Below are positions 17,561 to 26,631 of a stretch of DNA of 64,000 bases, piece after piece. Origin of the DNA: Oryzomonas sp. (GTDB lineage: Bacteria > Desulfobacterota > Desulfuromonadia > Geobacterales > Pseudopelobacteraceae); assembly GCA_031292255.1 (NCBI GenBank), contig JARLHN010000009.1, forward strand, positions 1 to 64,000, given 5' to 3'. Position 1 is the stretch's first letter. Each line of letters opens with the position of its first letter. The position numbers and the translations under genes are program-made. Below the pieces are notes generated by a model, which saw only the letters and a program-made list of their open reading frames with translations, ran no database searches and was not told the origin of the DNA.

Positions 17561-18442
17561 ATGCAGTTCGAACAGATCCTTCAATATACCTTTTCCGGTC
17601 TGTCAACGGGGGCGATCTACGCCCTGATCGGCATCGGTTTCTCCATCATATTCACCGCCACCGGCATCATCAATTTTGCCCAGGGTGAATTCGTCATGCT
17701 GGGAGGGATGCTGACACTGTTCTTTCTGGAGGTGCTGAAATTGCCACTCTGGGCTGCCATTCCCAGTGCCGTGGCGGTATCCGCCCTGGCAGGGTTGTTG
17801 TTCGAGCGTCTCGCCATCAGGCCGCTGCGCCAGCCGACCCCCCTCAATCTGGTTATCGTTACCATTGCCGGCAGCATCCTGATCCGCGGTCTGGCCATGC
17901 TGCTGTGGGGCAAGGATACCCATGCGATTCCGCCCTTTACGGGCGATGAACCGATTTCCATCGCCGGGGCGACCATCTTGCCACAACATATCTGGATACT
18001 GGCCATCACCCTGCTGATCATTGCCGTCAACAAGTTTTTCTTCTACCACACCATCAGCGGCAAGGCCATGCGGGCATGCTCGTACAATCGCCGCGCCGCG
18101 GGCCTCGTGGGCATCGATGTGCACCGCATGGTGCTCTTTTCCTTTGTCATCAGCTCTGTCCTGGGATCGCTGGCCGGCATCATCGTTGCCCCGCTGACCA
18201 TGACCGCTTACGATGTGGGGATCATGCTGGGGTTGAAGGGCTTTTGCGCCGCCATCATCGGCGGGATGAGCAGCGGTATGGCCACCGTGGTGGGAGGGCT
18301 GATCCTGGGGGTTCTCGAATCGTTGGGAGCCGGTCTCATCTCCTCCGGCTACAAAGATGCCATCGCTTTCATCATCCTGCTGCTGATCTTGTTCATCCGG
18401 CCCCAGGGATTGTTCGGCAAGGCCGAATCGGAGCGGGTGTGA
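17561..18442 (+). CDS. livH: Branched-chain amino-acid ABC transporter permease LivH
   Basis: The start is set at ATG 17561 (MQFEQILQYTFSGLSTGAIY), where family homology begins. An upstream in-frame ATG at 17522 adds 13 basic residues. The 293-residue protein has about eight membrane helices and the permease motif GIGFSIIFTATGIINFAQGE near the N-terminus. It pairs with LivM in the inner membrane. The livM start is four bases after its stop. Confidence 0.92.
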   Translation: MQFEQILQYTFSGLSTGAIYALIGIGFSIIFTATGIINFAQGEFVMLGGMLTLFFLEVLKLPLWAAIPSAVAVSALAGLLFERLAIRPLRQPTPLNLVIVTIAGSILIRGLAMLLWGKDTHAIPPFTGDEPISIAGATILPQHIWILAITLLIIAVNKFFFYHTISGKAMRACSYNRRAAGLVGIDVHRMVLFSFVISSVLGSLAGIIVAPLTMTAYDVGIMLGLKGFCAAIIGGMSSGMATVVGGLILGVLESLGAGLISSGYKDAIAFIILLLILFIRPQGLFGKAESERV

Positions 18443-18446
18443 CGGC

Positions 18447-19406
18447 ATGAAACGTGAGTTGCTCAAATTCCTGCTCTTCGCCGTACTGATTCTTGTGGCG
18501 CCGCTGGCCTTCAAGGGCGGCTACCTGCTGAACGTGCTGGTGTTCGTCGGCATCAACACCATGCTGGCGGTGGCGCTCAATCTGCTGTTGGGGTATGCCG
18601 GCCAGATATCCCTCGGCCACGCGGGTTTTTTCGGTATCGGGGCCTACCTTTCGGGAGTCCTGACCGCCACCTGCGGTTGGAATCCGTGGCTCGCGATGCC
18701 GTTTGCGGCGCTCGCGGTCGGCATACTGGCCGGACTGATCGGTTTCCCGATCCTCAAGCTTAAAGGGCATTACCTTGCCATGGCCACCCTCGGCCTGGGC
18801 ATCATCATCTACATCGTTTTCAACGAGACCGTCGATCTTACCGGCGGCCCCTCAGGCCTTTCAGGCATCCCCAACTTTGCCGTCGGTTCTCTTGTATTCG
18901 ACAGCGATATCAAGAACTACTATCTGGTCTGGACGTTCACCCTGGCGGTGGTGCTGTTTTCCGTCAACCTGGCCGGTTCGCGTGTCGGTCGCGCCCTGCG
19001 GGCGGTTCACGACTCCGAGGTGGCGGCGCGGGTCATGGGGGTCAATGTCCGGCTTCTCAAGGTACAGGTTTTTGCCCTGTCTGCCGTCATATGCTCACTG
19101 GCCGGCAGCCTCTATGCCCATACCATGACCTTTATCTCCCCGGTTTCGTTTGGCTTCAATTTTTCGGTGGAACTGCTTACAATGGTGGTGATCGGCGGTC
19201 TGGGCAGCGTCTACGGCTCGTTTCTGGGGGCGGCGCTCTTGACGCTGTTGCCCGAACTCCTGCGGGGCGCGCAGGATTATGATATCGTCATCTACGGCGG
19301 CCTGTTGATGGTCATGGTGATGTTCGTGCCGGGCGGACTGGTGAGGGGCATACCCGACCTTTTCAGAAGAATGGCCAGGTTACGGGAGGACGCCGGCAAT
19401 GCTTGA
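18447..19406 (+). CDS. livM: Branched-chain amino-acid ABC transporter permease LivM
   Basis: This 319-residue integral membrane protein has about nine hydrophobic segments. It carries the LivM signatures LLLGYAGQISLGHAGFFGIG near residue 45 and VVIGGLGSVYGSFLGA near 245. It forms the heterodimeric channel with LivH. Its stop overlaps the livG start by eight bases. Confidence 0.93.
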   Translation: MKRELLKFLLFAVLILVAPLAFKGGYLLNVLVFVGINTMLAVALNLLLGYAGQISLGHAGFFGIGAYLSGVLTATCGWNPWLAMPFAALAVGILAGLIGFPILKLKGHYLAMATLGLGIIIYIVFNETVDLTGGPSGLSGIPNFAVGSLVFDSDIKNYYLVWTFTLAVVLFSVNLAGSRVGRALRAVHDSEVAARVMGVNVRLLKVQVFALSAVICSLAGSLYAHTMTFISPVSFGFNFSVELLTMVVIGGLGSVYGSFLGAALLTLLPELLRGAQDYDIVIYGGLLMVMVMFVPGGLVRGIPDLFRRMARLREDAGNA

Positions 19407-20151
19407 GGTCTCCGGCATCACCCGCGTATTCGGCGGCGTCACGGCCTTGGAGGACGTTTCCTTTACCATCAGGCAGGGGGCCATCACCGGCGTCATCGGT
19501 CCCAACGGCGCAGGAAAAACGACACTGTTCAACATCATTACCGGCATCTACAGCCGGACATCCGGCAGGGTCTTGCTGGAGGACAGGGACATCACGGGAC
19601 TTCCCCCGGAGCGGCTGGCGCACCTGGGCATGGTGCGGACGTTCCAGAACATCGAACTCTTCGGCACCATGAGCGTGCTGGAAAACGTCATGGTCGGGCT
19701 CCATACCAAGAGTTCCAGCGGGCTTTTGGCCTGTTCCCTGAAGATGCCCTGGAGCATTGCCGAAGAGCGGTGCATCCGGAAAACAGCCACGAAATGGCTT
19801 GAGTTTACGGGTATCGGCGAACTGGCGGGCGATACGGCCGGAAATTTGTCCTTTGGCAAGGGGCGGCTCTTGGAGATCGCGCGAGCCCTGGCCGTGGAGC
19901 CCCGCATCATTTTGATGGACGAACCGGCCGCAGGCCTCAACAGCCAGGAGACCCTGGGCCTGGCGCACCTTATCGGAAAGATCCGCCAGATGGGCGTCAC
20001 CGTGGTTCTGGTGGAGCATGACATGGAATTGGTGATGGATGTGTGCGACCGGATCGTAGTCCTCAATCTCGGCAAGAAGCTGGCTGAGGGGACGCCGCGG
20101 GAAATCCAGGAGAATAGGGAAGTAATTGCAGCTTATCTCGGGGATGAGTAG
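19399..20151 (+). CDS. livG: Branched-chain amino-acid ABC transporter ATPase LivG
   Basis: This 250-residue ATPase has Walker A GPNGAGKTT near residue 34, Walker B IILMDEPAAGL near 175, and the H-loop VEHDM. The signature region reads NLSFGKGRLLEIARAL, with FGKG in place of the usual SGGQ-like serine; LivG proteins often have SYGQQR here. It should power transport with LivF. It is followed by about 150 bases holding a palindromic repeat before livF. Confidence 0.93.
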   Translation: MLEVSGITRVFGGVTALEDVSFTIRQGAITGVIGPNGAGKTTLFNIITGIYSRTSGRVLLEDRDITGLPPERLAHLGMVRTFQNIELFGTMSVLENVMVGLHTKSSSGLLACSLKMPWSIAEERCIRKTATKWLEFTGIGELAGDTAGNLSFGKGRLLEIARALAVEPRIILMDEPAAGLNSQETLGLAHLIGKIRQMGVTVVLVEHDMELVMDVCDRIVVLNLGKKLAEGTPREIQENREVIAAYLGDE

Positions 20152-20191
20152 GGGAAACGCGCCTTTTCCGCAATCTCAGCGTTGATCTTTT

Positions 20192-20236
20192 GGATGCTCT
20201 TGTGCAGCGTAGCGCTGCTACGCTTCCGCGGCATCC
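20192..20236. repeat. Nested palindrome between livG and livF (copy 1)
   Basis: An inner perfect hairpin GCGTAGCGCTGCTACGC at 20207-20223 is enclosed by an outer stem GGATGC (20192-20197) and GCATCC (20231-20236). A second copy lies at 60429-60475 with the same core but a different outer stem, which still pairs. It is a dispersed structured repeat and could act as an mRNA hairpin inside the liv operon. Confidence 0.7.
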
Positions 20237-20300
20237 ATCGATGCAACTTGATCTTGCGAAAAAATCACGTTCCCAGGTTTGCTGTGATTTCATAAATAGT

Positions 20301-21044
20301 ATGCTCAGACTTAAAAATATAAATACCTACTACGGCAAGGTTCATGCCCTGAAGAATGTTTCCCTGCACCTGGGAGAAGGGGAGATCGTGACCCTGATCG
20401 GCGCCAACGGCGCCGGCAAGACCACGATCCTCAACACCATCTCCGGGGTGACACCGGCTGGCGGCGGAGAAGTGCTGTTTCGCAAGGAGCCGGTCACAAC
20501 CCTGACACCGGACAGGATCGTCAAATACGGCATCTCCCAGGTGCCGGAGGGGCGTCAGGTGTTCAAGCCGCTCTCGGTCGAGGACAACCTGGAGTTGGGC
20601 GCCTACCTGCGTTACCGCAGCCGCGAGGATAGGTCCGCCATCCGCAGGGATATGGCGCAGGTCTTTACTCTGTTTCCCCGGCTGGAGGAGCGGCGCCGGC
20701 AACTGGCCGGCACCATGTCGGGCGGCGAACAGCAGATGCTGGCCATCGGCCGGGCCTTGATGGCAAACCCCAAACTGCTGTTGCTCGATGAACCTTCCAT
20801 GGGGCTGGCTCCCCTGGTGGTACAGGAGATCTTCAGGGTTTTGGAGCGGTTGCGCCGGGAGAACGGTGTCACCGTACTGCTGGTCGAGCAGAACGCCAAG
20901 GCCGCCCTGAAGCTTGCCGACCGGGGCTATGTTCTGGAGACCGGCAAGATCATCCTGGAAGGGCCGTCCGAGGAGCTGAGGGAGAATGCCGAGGTCAAGC
21001 GGGCCTATCTGGGCAAAGACAAGAAAGAGATCTGGGAACGATAG
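20301..21044 (+). CDS. livF: Branched-chain amino-acid ABC transporter ATPase LivF
   Basis: The start at ATG 20301 gives MLRLKNINTYYGKVHALKNV, as expected for LivF. Longer in-frame starts run into the palindromic repeat. The 247-residue protein has Walker A GANGAGKTT, signature MSGGEQQMLAIGRAL and Walker B LLLLDEPSMGLAPL. It pairs with LivG. It is the last liv gene, and tsaD starts directly after its stop. Confidence 0.93.
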   Translation: MLRLKNINTYYGKVHALKNVSLHLGEGEIVTLIGANGAGKTTILNTISGVTPAGGGEVLFRKEPVTTLTPDRIVKYGISQVPEGRQVFKPLSVEDNLELGAYLRYRSREDRSAIRRDMAQVFTLFPRLEERRRQLAGTMSGGEQQMLAIGRALMANPKLLLLDEPSMGLAPLVVQEIFRVLERLRRENGVTVLLVEQNAKAALKLADRGYVLETGKIILEGPSEELRENAEVKRAYLGKDKKEIWER

Positions 21045-22067
21045 ATGCTGATACTTGCCATTGAAACTTCGTGTGATGAAACTGCTGCCGCCGTGGTGCG
21101 CGACGGCGGCGAGACGCTCTCGTCGGTGGTGTCGTCACAGATCGCCATCCATGCCGAGTATGGCGGTGTTGTGCCGGAGATCGCCTCGCGCAAGCACCTG
21201 GAGATGATTACGCCGGTGGTGAGCCAGGCCCTGCACGAGGCCGGCCTGGCCATGAGTGATATCCAGGGAGTGGCGGTCACGCGCGGGCCAGGCCTGGCCG
21301 GGGCGCTCCTGGTGGGGCTTTCCGCCGCCAAGGCGATGGCCTTTGCTCAAGCCGTCCCCTTCGTGGGCGTACATCACATCGAAGGACATATCTTTGCCAC
21401 CTTTTTGGAGCAGCCTGTGGCGTTCCCTTTTCTGGCGCTGGTCGTGTCGGGCGGCCATACCCATCTCTATCTCGTTGAGGGCTTCGGGCGCTACACGACC
21501 CTTGGCAGAACCATCGATGACGCGGTCGGCGAAGCCTTCGACAAGTCTGCCAAGATCATGGGGCTCGACTATCCGGGCGGAGCCCGCATTGACGCCCTGG
21601 CACGGGGAGGGGACTGCAGCGCGGTGCACCTGCCTCGCCCGCTGCTCAATGACGGTAGCCTCAATTTCAGCTTCAGCGGCCTCAAGACGGCCATGCTCCA
21701 GAGGATCACCAAGCATCCCGTGACTATCCCGAGCCGGGAGGCGAGCGATCTGTGCGCCTCGTTTCAGGAAGCGGTCTGCGATGTCCTGGCGTCAAAGACC
21801 AGTGCGGCTCTCCGGCAAAGCGGGGTCCGGCGTTTGGTTGTGGCGGGGGGGGTGGCCTGCAACAGCGCCCTACGTGTCCGCATGACCCTCATGGCGGCGG
21901 ATCTCGGAGTTGAACTGCATATCCCCACGCCCGCACTGTGCGGCGATAATGCCGCCATGCTGGCGGTAGCCGGCAATCATTATCTGTGTAACGGCCATGC
22001 CTCGCCCCTGTCCCTGGATGTCACCGCCACCTGGGAGATGGACCGCATTAAGGAACTATACCCATGA
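21045..22067 (+). CDS. tsaD: tRNA N6-threonylcarbamoyladenosine transferase TsaD
   Basis: TsaD transfers the threonylcarbamoyl group to A37 of ANN-decoding tRNAs, with TsaB and TsaE. The 340-residue protein begins LILAIETSCDETAAAVV, carries the metal-binding motif HHIEGHIFA near residue 110, and has GGHTHLYLV plus the C-terminal CGDNAAMLA motif. All are diagnostic. It follows livF with no gap and overlaps rsmA by four bases. This housekeeping pair may share transcription with the liv operon. Confidence 0.96.
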   Translation: MLILAIETSCDETAAAVVRDGGETLSSVVSSQIAIHAEYGGVVPEIASRKHLEMITPVVSQALHEAGLAMSDIQGVAVTRGPGLAGALLVGLSAAKAMAFAQAVPFVGVHHIEGHIFATFLEQPVAFPFLALVVSGGHTHLYLVEGFGRYTTLGRTIDDAVGEAFDKSAKIMGLDYPGGARIDALARGGDCSAVHLPRPLLNDGSLNFSFSGLKTAMLQRITKHPVTIPSREASDLCASFQEAVCDVLASKTSAALRQSGVRRLVVAGGVACNSALRVRMTLMAADLGVELHIPTPALCGDNAAMLAVAGNHYLCNGHASPLSLDVTATWEMDRIKELYP

Positions 22068-22891
22068 CAGCACTGCGTCGCCCGCTCAAGTCCCTTGGCC
22101 AGAATTTTCTCGTTGACGCTAACATTATTGCCAAGATAATTCGCGCAGCCAAGCTGAACCCGGAGGATAGCATACTCGAGATCGGTCCCGGCCGGGGAGC
22201 GCTGAGCGATCTGCTGGCGCAGCACGCCCGCAGGCTGACGCTCGTGGAGTTCGACCACGCCCTGGCGGCTGCTCTGAAAGAGCGCTACGCGGCACATGAC
22301 ATGGTCACGGTGATCGATGGCGACATTCTGGCGCTTGACCTGGCCGAGGTGCTGGGCAACGAGCCGGCGGTCTGGAAGGTGGTGGCCAACCTTCCCTATA
22401 ATATTTCCACCCCGATTTTATTCCGCCTGCTGGAACTGCGCGGACTTTTCTCGCGGCTGGTGCTGATGTTGCAGCGCGAGGTCGGCGAAAGGCTGGTGGC
22501 CTCGCCGGATTGTTCGGATTACGGCGTGACGACGCTACTGTTGGGGTTATGGTTCGATATCCGCCGGGAGTTCATTGTCCAGCCGACCTGTTTTCATCCC
22601 CGTCCCAAGGTAGAGTCGGCGGTGCTGAGTTTTGTGCCGCTTTTACGGCCGCGGGTGGAGGTTGGTAATGAGACTGTTTTCCGAAAGGTGGTCAAGGGGG
22701 CCTTTGCCATGCGCCGCAAGACCCTGGCTAACTGTTTGAAGGCTGCGGAATTGGCCCCGGCGGATGAATTGGGAGGGATTTTGGAACAGTGCGGCATCGA
22801 TGGGAAGCGCCGTGGAGAGACCCTTTCCATGGAAGAGTTTGCATCACTTTCGCGGGAGTTGTCGAAACTTCCTTCTGCCGGGGAGGCATAG
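22064..22891 (+). CDS. rsmA: 16S rRNA (adenine-1518/1519-N6) dimethyltransferase RsmA
   Basis: RsmA (KsgA) dimethylates two adjacent adenosines in helix 45 of 16S rRNA. The 275-residue protein has the N-terminal KSLGQNFLVD motif, SAM-binding motif LEIGPGRGALSDLL and the catalytic NLPYNIS, all intact. The ATG overlaps the tsaD stop (ATGA). A strong bidirectional terminator follows about 40 bases after the stop. Confidence 0.95.
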   Translation: MTALRRPLKSLGQNFLVDANIIAKIIRAAKLNPEDSILEIGPGRGALSDLLAQHARRLTLVEFDHALAAALKERYAAHDMVTVIDGDILALDLAEVLGNEPAVWKVVANLPYNISTPILFRLLELRGLFSRLVLMLQREVGERLVASPDCSDYGVTTLLLGLWFDIRREFIVQPTCFHPRPKVESAVLSFVPLLRPRVEVGNETVFRKVVKGAFAMRRKTLANCLKAAELAPADELGGILEQCGIDGKRRGETLSMEEFASLSRELSKLPSAGEA

Positions 22892-22930
22892 CGTCGCTGA
22901 GAAAGGCATGGGGCGAACAAGAACGGAAAC

Positions 22931-22960
22931 AAAAAAACCGCCTTTCAGCGGTTTTTTTTT
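22931..22960. terminator. Bidirectional intrinsic terminator
   Basis: AAAAAAACCGC, a short loop and GCGGTTTTTTTTTT form a stem with A- and T-runs on either side. It lies between convergent rsmA and the mucR-like gene and should stop transcription from both. Confidence 0.85.
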
Positions 22961-22983
22961 GTTGTAGCAATGGGCATAAATGG

Positions 22984-23517
22984 TTACGCTTTGGCCTTAA
23001 TCGTTTTCGCCTTGACGGTTTTAACGGTCTTGGCCGCTTTTGCCGGTTTAGCGGCGGCTTTGGCCTTCAGCGGTTTTGCGGTGTCTTTTTTCGCGGCTCG
23101 TACGGCGCGTGCCTTTTCCAGATTGGCAGCCAGATTGTTTTCGTTGGCAGCCTTGCGGCGGGCCTCGGAATAGTTCTTGGCGGTCAGGGATTGGGCCGCG
23201 GGTATATTGAACTGTTTGCGGTACTGGCCCGGTTTCAAGTCGTGGGCCTGTTTAAGGTGACGGGTCAGGGTCTTGAATCCGGTTTTGCCGCAAATCAGGC
23301 AGCAGACTTGATCGTTCTGGAAAGCCTTTTTGATCGACATGGCAGGTGCGCCCGGTGCTGCTGTGCCTTCTGCAACTGTTCCGCCTTCAGTTTCCAGCTT
23401 TTTCAGCGTCGTGAAGACCCGGCTGATTTCCTGGATAAGATCGTCACTGCTCATCTCTGTGCCGGCCGCATGGGAAGAAACGATACCCGCAGTCAGTTCA
23501 ACTAGAGTTGCTGTCAT
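22984..23517 (-). CDS. MucR/Ros-family zinc-finger regulator with Lys/Ala-rich tail
   Basis: This 177-residue protein has the Ros/MucR zinc finger: C73-x2-C76-x10-H87-x4-H92, in a segment starting CCLICGKTGF and ending RHLKQAH, followed by LKPGQYRKQF as in MucR proteins. Residues about 138-177 are almost entirely Lys, Ala, Thr and Pro, resembling the tail of histone H1-like or AlgR3-type proteins. MucR proteins bind AT-rich DNA and behave as H-NS-like silencers in Alphaproteobacteria. The tail could add nonspecific DNA binding. AGGAGG precedes the ATG. The upstream DNA is AT-rich with a TATAATTTATATAA stretch, a possible autoregulatory site. Confidence 0.88.
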   Translation of the reverse strand: MTATLVELTAGIVSSHAAGTEMSSDDLIQEISRVFTTLKKLETEGGTVAEGTAAPGAPAMSIKKAFQNDQVCCLICGKTGFKTLTRHLKQAHDLKPGQYRKQFNIPAAQSLTAKNYSEARRKAANENNLAANLEKARAVRAAKKDTAKPLKAKAAAKPAKAAKTVKTVKAKTIKAKA

Positions 23518-23523
23518 ACATCC

Positions 23524-23545
23524 TCCTTTATATAATTTATATAAT
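23524..23545 (-). promoter_or_regulatory. AT-rich tract upstream of the mucR-like gene
   Basis: The sequence just upstream of the ribosome binding site contains TTTATATAATTTATATAAT, nearly symmetric and far more AT-rich than its surroundings. It may hold the promoter -10 region and, since MucR-type proteins favour AT-rich sites, an autoregulatory site. This is inference from composition only. Confidence 0.35.
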
Positions 23546-23706
23546 TACGGGTTAACATGAAATCACGATATAAATCAAGAAAATAAATGAAAAAAATAAT
23601 GATTAACTACAGATATTCTGAATACAGAAACTAGTTGCTAAGCACAAGAGGGATGTGGCATGAAGGAGAGCAGAGCAACAACAAAGCATGAAACGGAACA
23701 AGCATC

Positions 23707-25047
23707 ATGACATCACCATTATTTTACCTGCTTCTGATAGTGCCGCTGGCATCGCTGATACTGTTGGCCCTGGTGCTGGCGCGGCTCTCGCGCATTGCTT
23801 CAAGCGCATCGCTTGATGTACGAATAGATGCCCTTGAACGTCAACTGGAGAGACTAGAGCGAATGCTTCGAGACGAGTTGGCAAGGAACCGGGAGGAAGC
23901 CCAGGTCTCGGCCCGGCGGGCGCGCGAGGAGGCTACCTCGCTCGTCGGTACCCTGGGGGATTCGCTCTTGAAACGGATGAGCGAGATCGCCGGCTTGCAG
24001 AAGAACCAGTTGGACATCTTTGCCGGCCAGTTGAAAACAATGACCACAAGCAATGAAGGCAGGCTGGACAAGCTGCGCGAGACCGTGGAGGACCGCTTGA
24101 GGCTGATCCAGGAAGACAACGCCCGGAAGCTGGAGCAGATGCGCGCAACCGTGGACGAAAAACTGCACGATACCCTGGAAAAGCGATTGGGAGAGTCCTT
24201 TAAGCTGGTCAGCGAACGGCTGGAGCTTGTCCAGCGCGGTTTGGGCGAGATGCAGTCCCTGGCAAACGGCGTCGGGGATCTGAAGAAGGTGTTGTCAAAC
24301 GTCAAGATCCGCGGCACCTTCGGCGAGGTACAACTGGCCAGCCTGCTGGAGCAGATACTGGCACCGGGTCAGTACGAGACCAATGTCGAGTCGAAAAAAG
24401 GGAGCGGCCAACGGGTGGAGTTTGCCCTGCGCCTGCCCGGCCGGGACGGCACGGCCGAGGGGATTGTTTGGTTGCCTATTGACGCCAAGTTTCCCCAGGA
24501 GGACTACTTGCGGCTGGTCGAGGCCCAGGAGAACGCCGATGCCGCCGCTGCCGAGGAAGCGGCCCGCCAGTTGGAGCGGGCGGTCAAGGAGATGGCCAAG
24601 GCTGTCCGCGACAAGTATCTGGACCCCCCGCATACCACTGATTTCGGCATCATGTTCCTTCCTACCGAAGGGTTGTATGCCGAGGTGTTGCGGCGGCCCG
24701 GCCTGGCCGAGACGCTGCAGCGGGACTGCAAGGTGCTGGCGGCGGGCCCGACTACCCTGGCGGCGCTTTTGAACAGCCTGCAGATGGGGTTCCGCACCCT
24801 GGCCATCGAGAAGCGCTCGGCAGAGGTCTGGACCTTGCTTGGCGCGGTGAGGACCGAATTCTCCAAGTTTGGCGTTGTGCTCGAAAAAACGAGCAAGAAG
24901 TTACAGGAGGCGGGCAATCACATCGATCAGGCGGCCATCCGCACCCGGGCCATTGAACGCAGGTTGCGCGACGTACAGGAGCTGCCCTGGGGGGAGGCCG
25001 AGGCGCTTCTTGACGTGCCGGAGATGAACGAAGGGGATGGAGACTGA
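23707..25047 (+). CDS. rmuC: DNA recombination protein RmuC
   Basis: This 446-residue RmuC-family protein has an N-terminal membrane anchor (about residues 4-26). A long coiled coil follows from about 35 to 190, rich in Glu, Arg and Leu. The conserved RmuC domain runs from about 195 to 425 (KIRGTFGEVQLASLLEQIL, LPIDAKFPQEDYLRL, FGIMFLPTEGLYAEVLR). The family limits DNA rearrangement at inverted repeats and has a predicted nuclease-like fold, but its reaction is not well defined. It is followed three bases later by murJ. Confidence 0.92.
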   Translation: MTSPLFYLLLIVPLASLILLALVLARLSRIASSASLDVRIDALERQLERLERMLRDELARNREEAQVSARRAREEATSLVGTLGDSLLKRMSEIAGLQKNQLDIFAGQLKTMTTSNEGRLDKLRETVEDRLRLIQEDNARKLEQMRATVDEKLHDTLEKRLGESFKLVSERLELVQRGLGEMQSLANGVGDLKKVLSNVKIRGTFGEVQLASLLEQILAPGQYETNVESKKGSGQRVEFALRLPGRDGTAEGIVWLPIDAKFPQEDYLRLVEAQENADAAAAEEAARQLERAVKEMAKAVRDKYLDPPHTTDFGIMFLPTEGLYAEVLRRPGLAETLQRDCKVLAAGPTTLAALLNSLQMGFRTLAIEKRSAEVWTLLGAVRTEFSKFGVVLEKTSKKLQEAGNHIDQAAIRTRAIERRLRDVQELPWGEAEALLDVPEMNEGDGD

Positions 25048-25050
25048 CCT

Positions 25051-26631
25051 ATGTCTGAAAAGGGCAATATAGCACGTGCAGCCGGAATTCTCGGCTCGGC
25101 AACCATGTTGTCCCGGATCATGGGCATGGTGCGGGACATGGTCGTGTCCCGTCTGTTCGGCGCCGGATTTGCGACCGACGCCTTTTTTGCCGCTTTCCAG
25201 ATCCCCAACATGCTTCGGCGTTTTTTTGCCGAGGGGGCTTTGACCTCCGCCTTTGTGCCCATTTTCTCCGAGACTCTCAACAAGCGGGGCGAAGAAGAAG
25301 CGCGGGAGCTCGCCAATACCTGTTTCAGTCTGTTGACCATTGTCATGGCCGGCGTGACCCTGGCCGGGATTCTGTTTTCTCCCGCCATCGTCGGCCTGAT
25401 GTTCCCCGGATTCCACTCGGTTCCGGGCAAATTCGAGCTGACCGTACTGCTGAACCGCGTGATGTTCCCCTACATCTTCTTCGTCAGCCTGGTTGCGCTC
25501 TGCATGGGTATCCTCAACACGGTCCGCCATTTTTTCACCCCGGCCATTTCCACCGTTTTCCTCAATATCTCCATGATCGTGGCAGCCCTCCTTCTGCGGG
25601 GGTTTTTCGCGGTCCCCATTACGGCCCTGGCAATGGGGGTGCTGATCGGCGGTGTCATGCAGCTTCTCCTGCAGCTTCCGGTGCTGTGGGGCAAGGGATT
25701 TTCGATCCGTCCCCGTTTTCATTTCGGCCATCCCCAGGTGCGCCGCATCTCGCTCCTGATGCTGCCGTCGGTCTTCGGCGTGGGAGTCTATTATCTCAAT
25801 ATCACCGTCAGTGCTGTGTTGGCTTCGCTGCTGCCCCAGGGAAGCGTGTCCTACCTCTATTATGCCCAGCGGCTGTTCGAGTTTCCGCAAGGTATATTCA
25901 CTGTTTCCGTGGCCCAGGCCGTTCTCCCTTCCATGAGCAGGCAGGCGGCCGGGGGTGACATAAGCGGTATGAAGGAATCCCTGGCCTTTGGCCTGCGTTT
26001 GACCCTCTTCATCACTATTCCGGCCATGGCCGGCCTGATGGCCTGTTCGACCCCCATCTTCAGCCTGATCTTCATGGGTGGGGCGTTCGACTACGCCAAG
26101 GCGGTCAATTCGGCCCAGGCACTCTTTTATTATTCCCTCGGTCTTTCCTTCGTGGCAATGACGCGGGTCCTGGCACCGGCCTTCTATGCCCTCAAGGATA
26201 CCAAAACACCCGTCTGGACAGCATTTTGCACATTCCTGGTCAATTTTGGTTTCAGCCTGGTCCTGATGGGACCCTTGAAGCATGGCGGACTGGCACTGGC
26301 CACAACCATTTCATCCCTGGGCAACATGTTGATGCTGCTCTGGTTCCTGCGTCGCAAGATCGGCCCGTTCGGCGGACGGGGGATTGTCGCCTGCGGTCTG
26401 AAATCATTGGCTGCCGCCGTGCCGATGGCCGTCGCGGTCCGTTATGTATGCGGTTGGGCTGACTGGTCGCTCATGGGCCACAAAACAGGCAAGGCCCTGG
26501 TGCTTGGCGGCGCCATAGCAGCAGGCGTGGTAATATATGGGCTTTGTGTCCGTTTGTTGCGTTCGGATGAAGCATTGGAGGTGTCGGCGCAGCTCAGGAG
26601 AAAATTTGGGCGGAATAGGAGTATCCCATGA
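25051..26631 (+). CDS. murJ: Lipid II flippase MurJ (MviN)
   Basis: MurJ moves lipid-linked peptidoglycan precursor across the inner membrane. The 526-residue protein has about 14 hydrophobic helices and the family signatures GSATMLSRIMGMVRDMVVSR at the N-terminus and AFQIPNMLRRFFAEGALTSA near residue 50. The essential arginines of these motifs are present. Length is typical. The ogt start overlaps its stop by four bases. Confidence 0.95.
   Translation: MSEKGNIARAAGILGSATMLSRIMGMVRDMVVSRLFGAGFATDAFFAAFQIPNMLRRFFAEGALTSAFVPIFSETLNKRGEEEARELANTCFSLLTIVMAGVTLAGILFSPAIVGLMFPGFHSVPGKFELTVLLNRVMFPYIFFVSLVALCMGILNTVRHFFTPAISTVFLNISMIVAALLLRGFFAVPITALAMGVLIGGVMQLLLQLPVLWGKGFSIRPRFHFGHPQVRRISLLMLPSVFGVGVYYLNITVSAVLASLLPQGSVSYLYYAQRLFEFPQGIFTVSVAQAVLPSMSRQAAGGDISGMKESLAFGLRLTLFITIPAMAGLMACSTPIFSLIFMGGAFDYAKAVNSAQALFYYSLGLSFVAMTRVLAPAFYALKDTKTPVWTAFCTFLVNFGFSLVLMGPLKHGGLALATTISSLGNMLMLLWFLRRKIGPFGGRGIVACGLKSLAAAVPMAVAVRYVCGWADWSLMGHKTGKALVLGGAIAAGVVIYGLCVRLLRSDEALEVSAQLRRKFGRNRSIP

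Noticed and set aside
24901-26283. Long minus-strand open frame opposite rmuC and murJ
   Set aside because: It is antisense to two clear genes, is rich in His, Gln, Gly and Asp as expected for complement frames of GC-rich genes, and has no domain.
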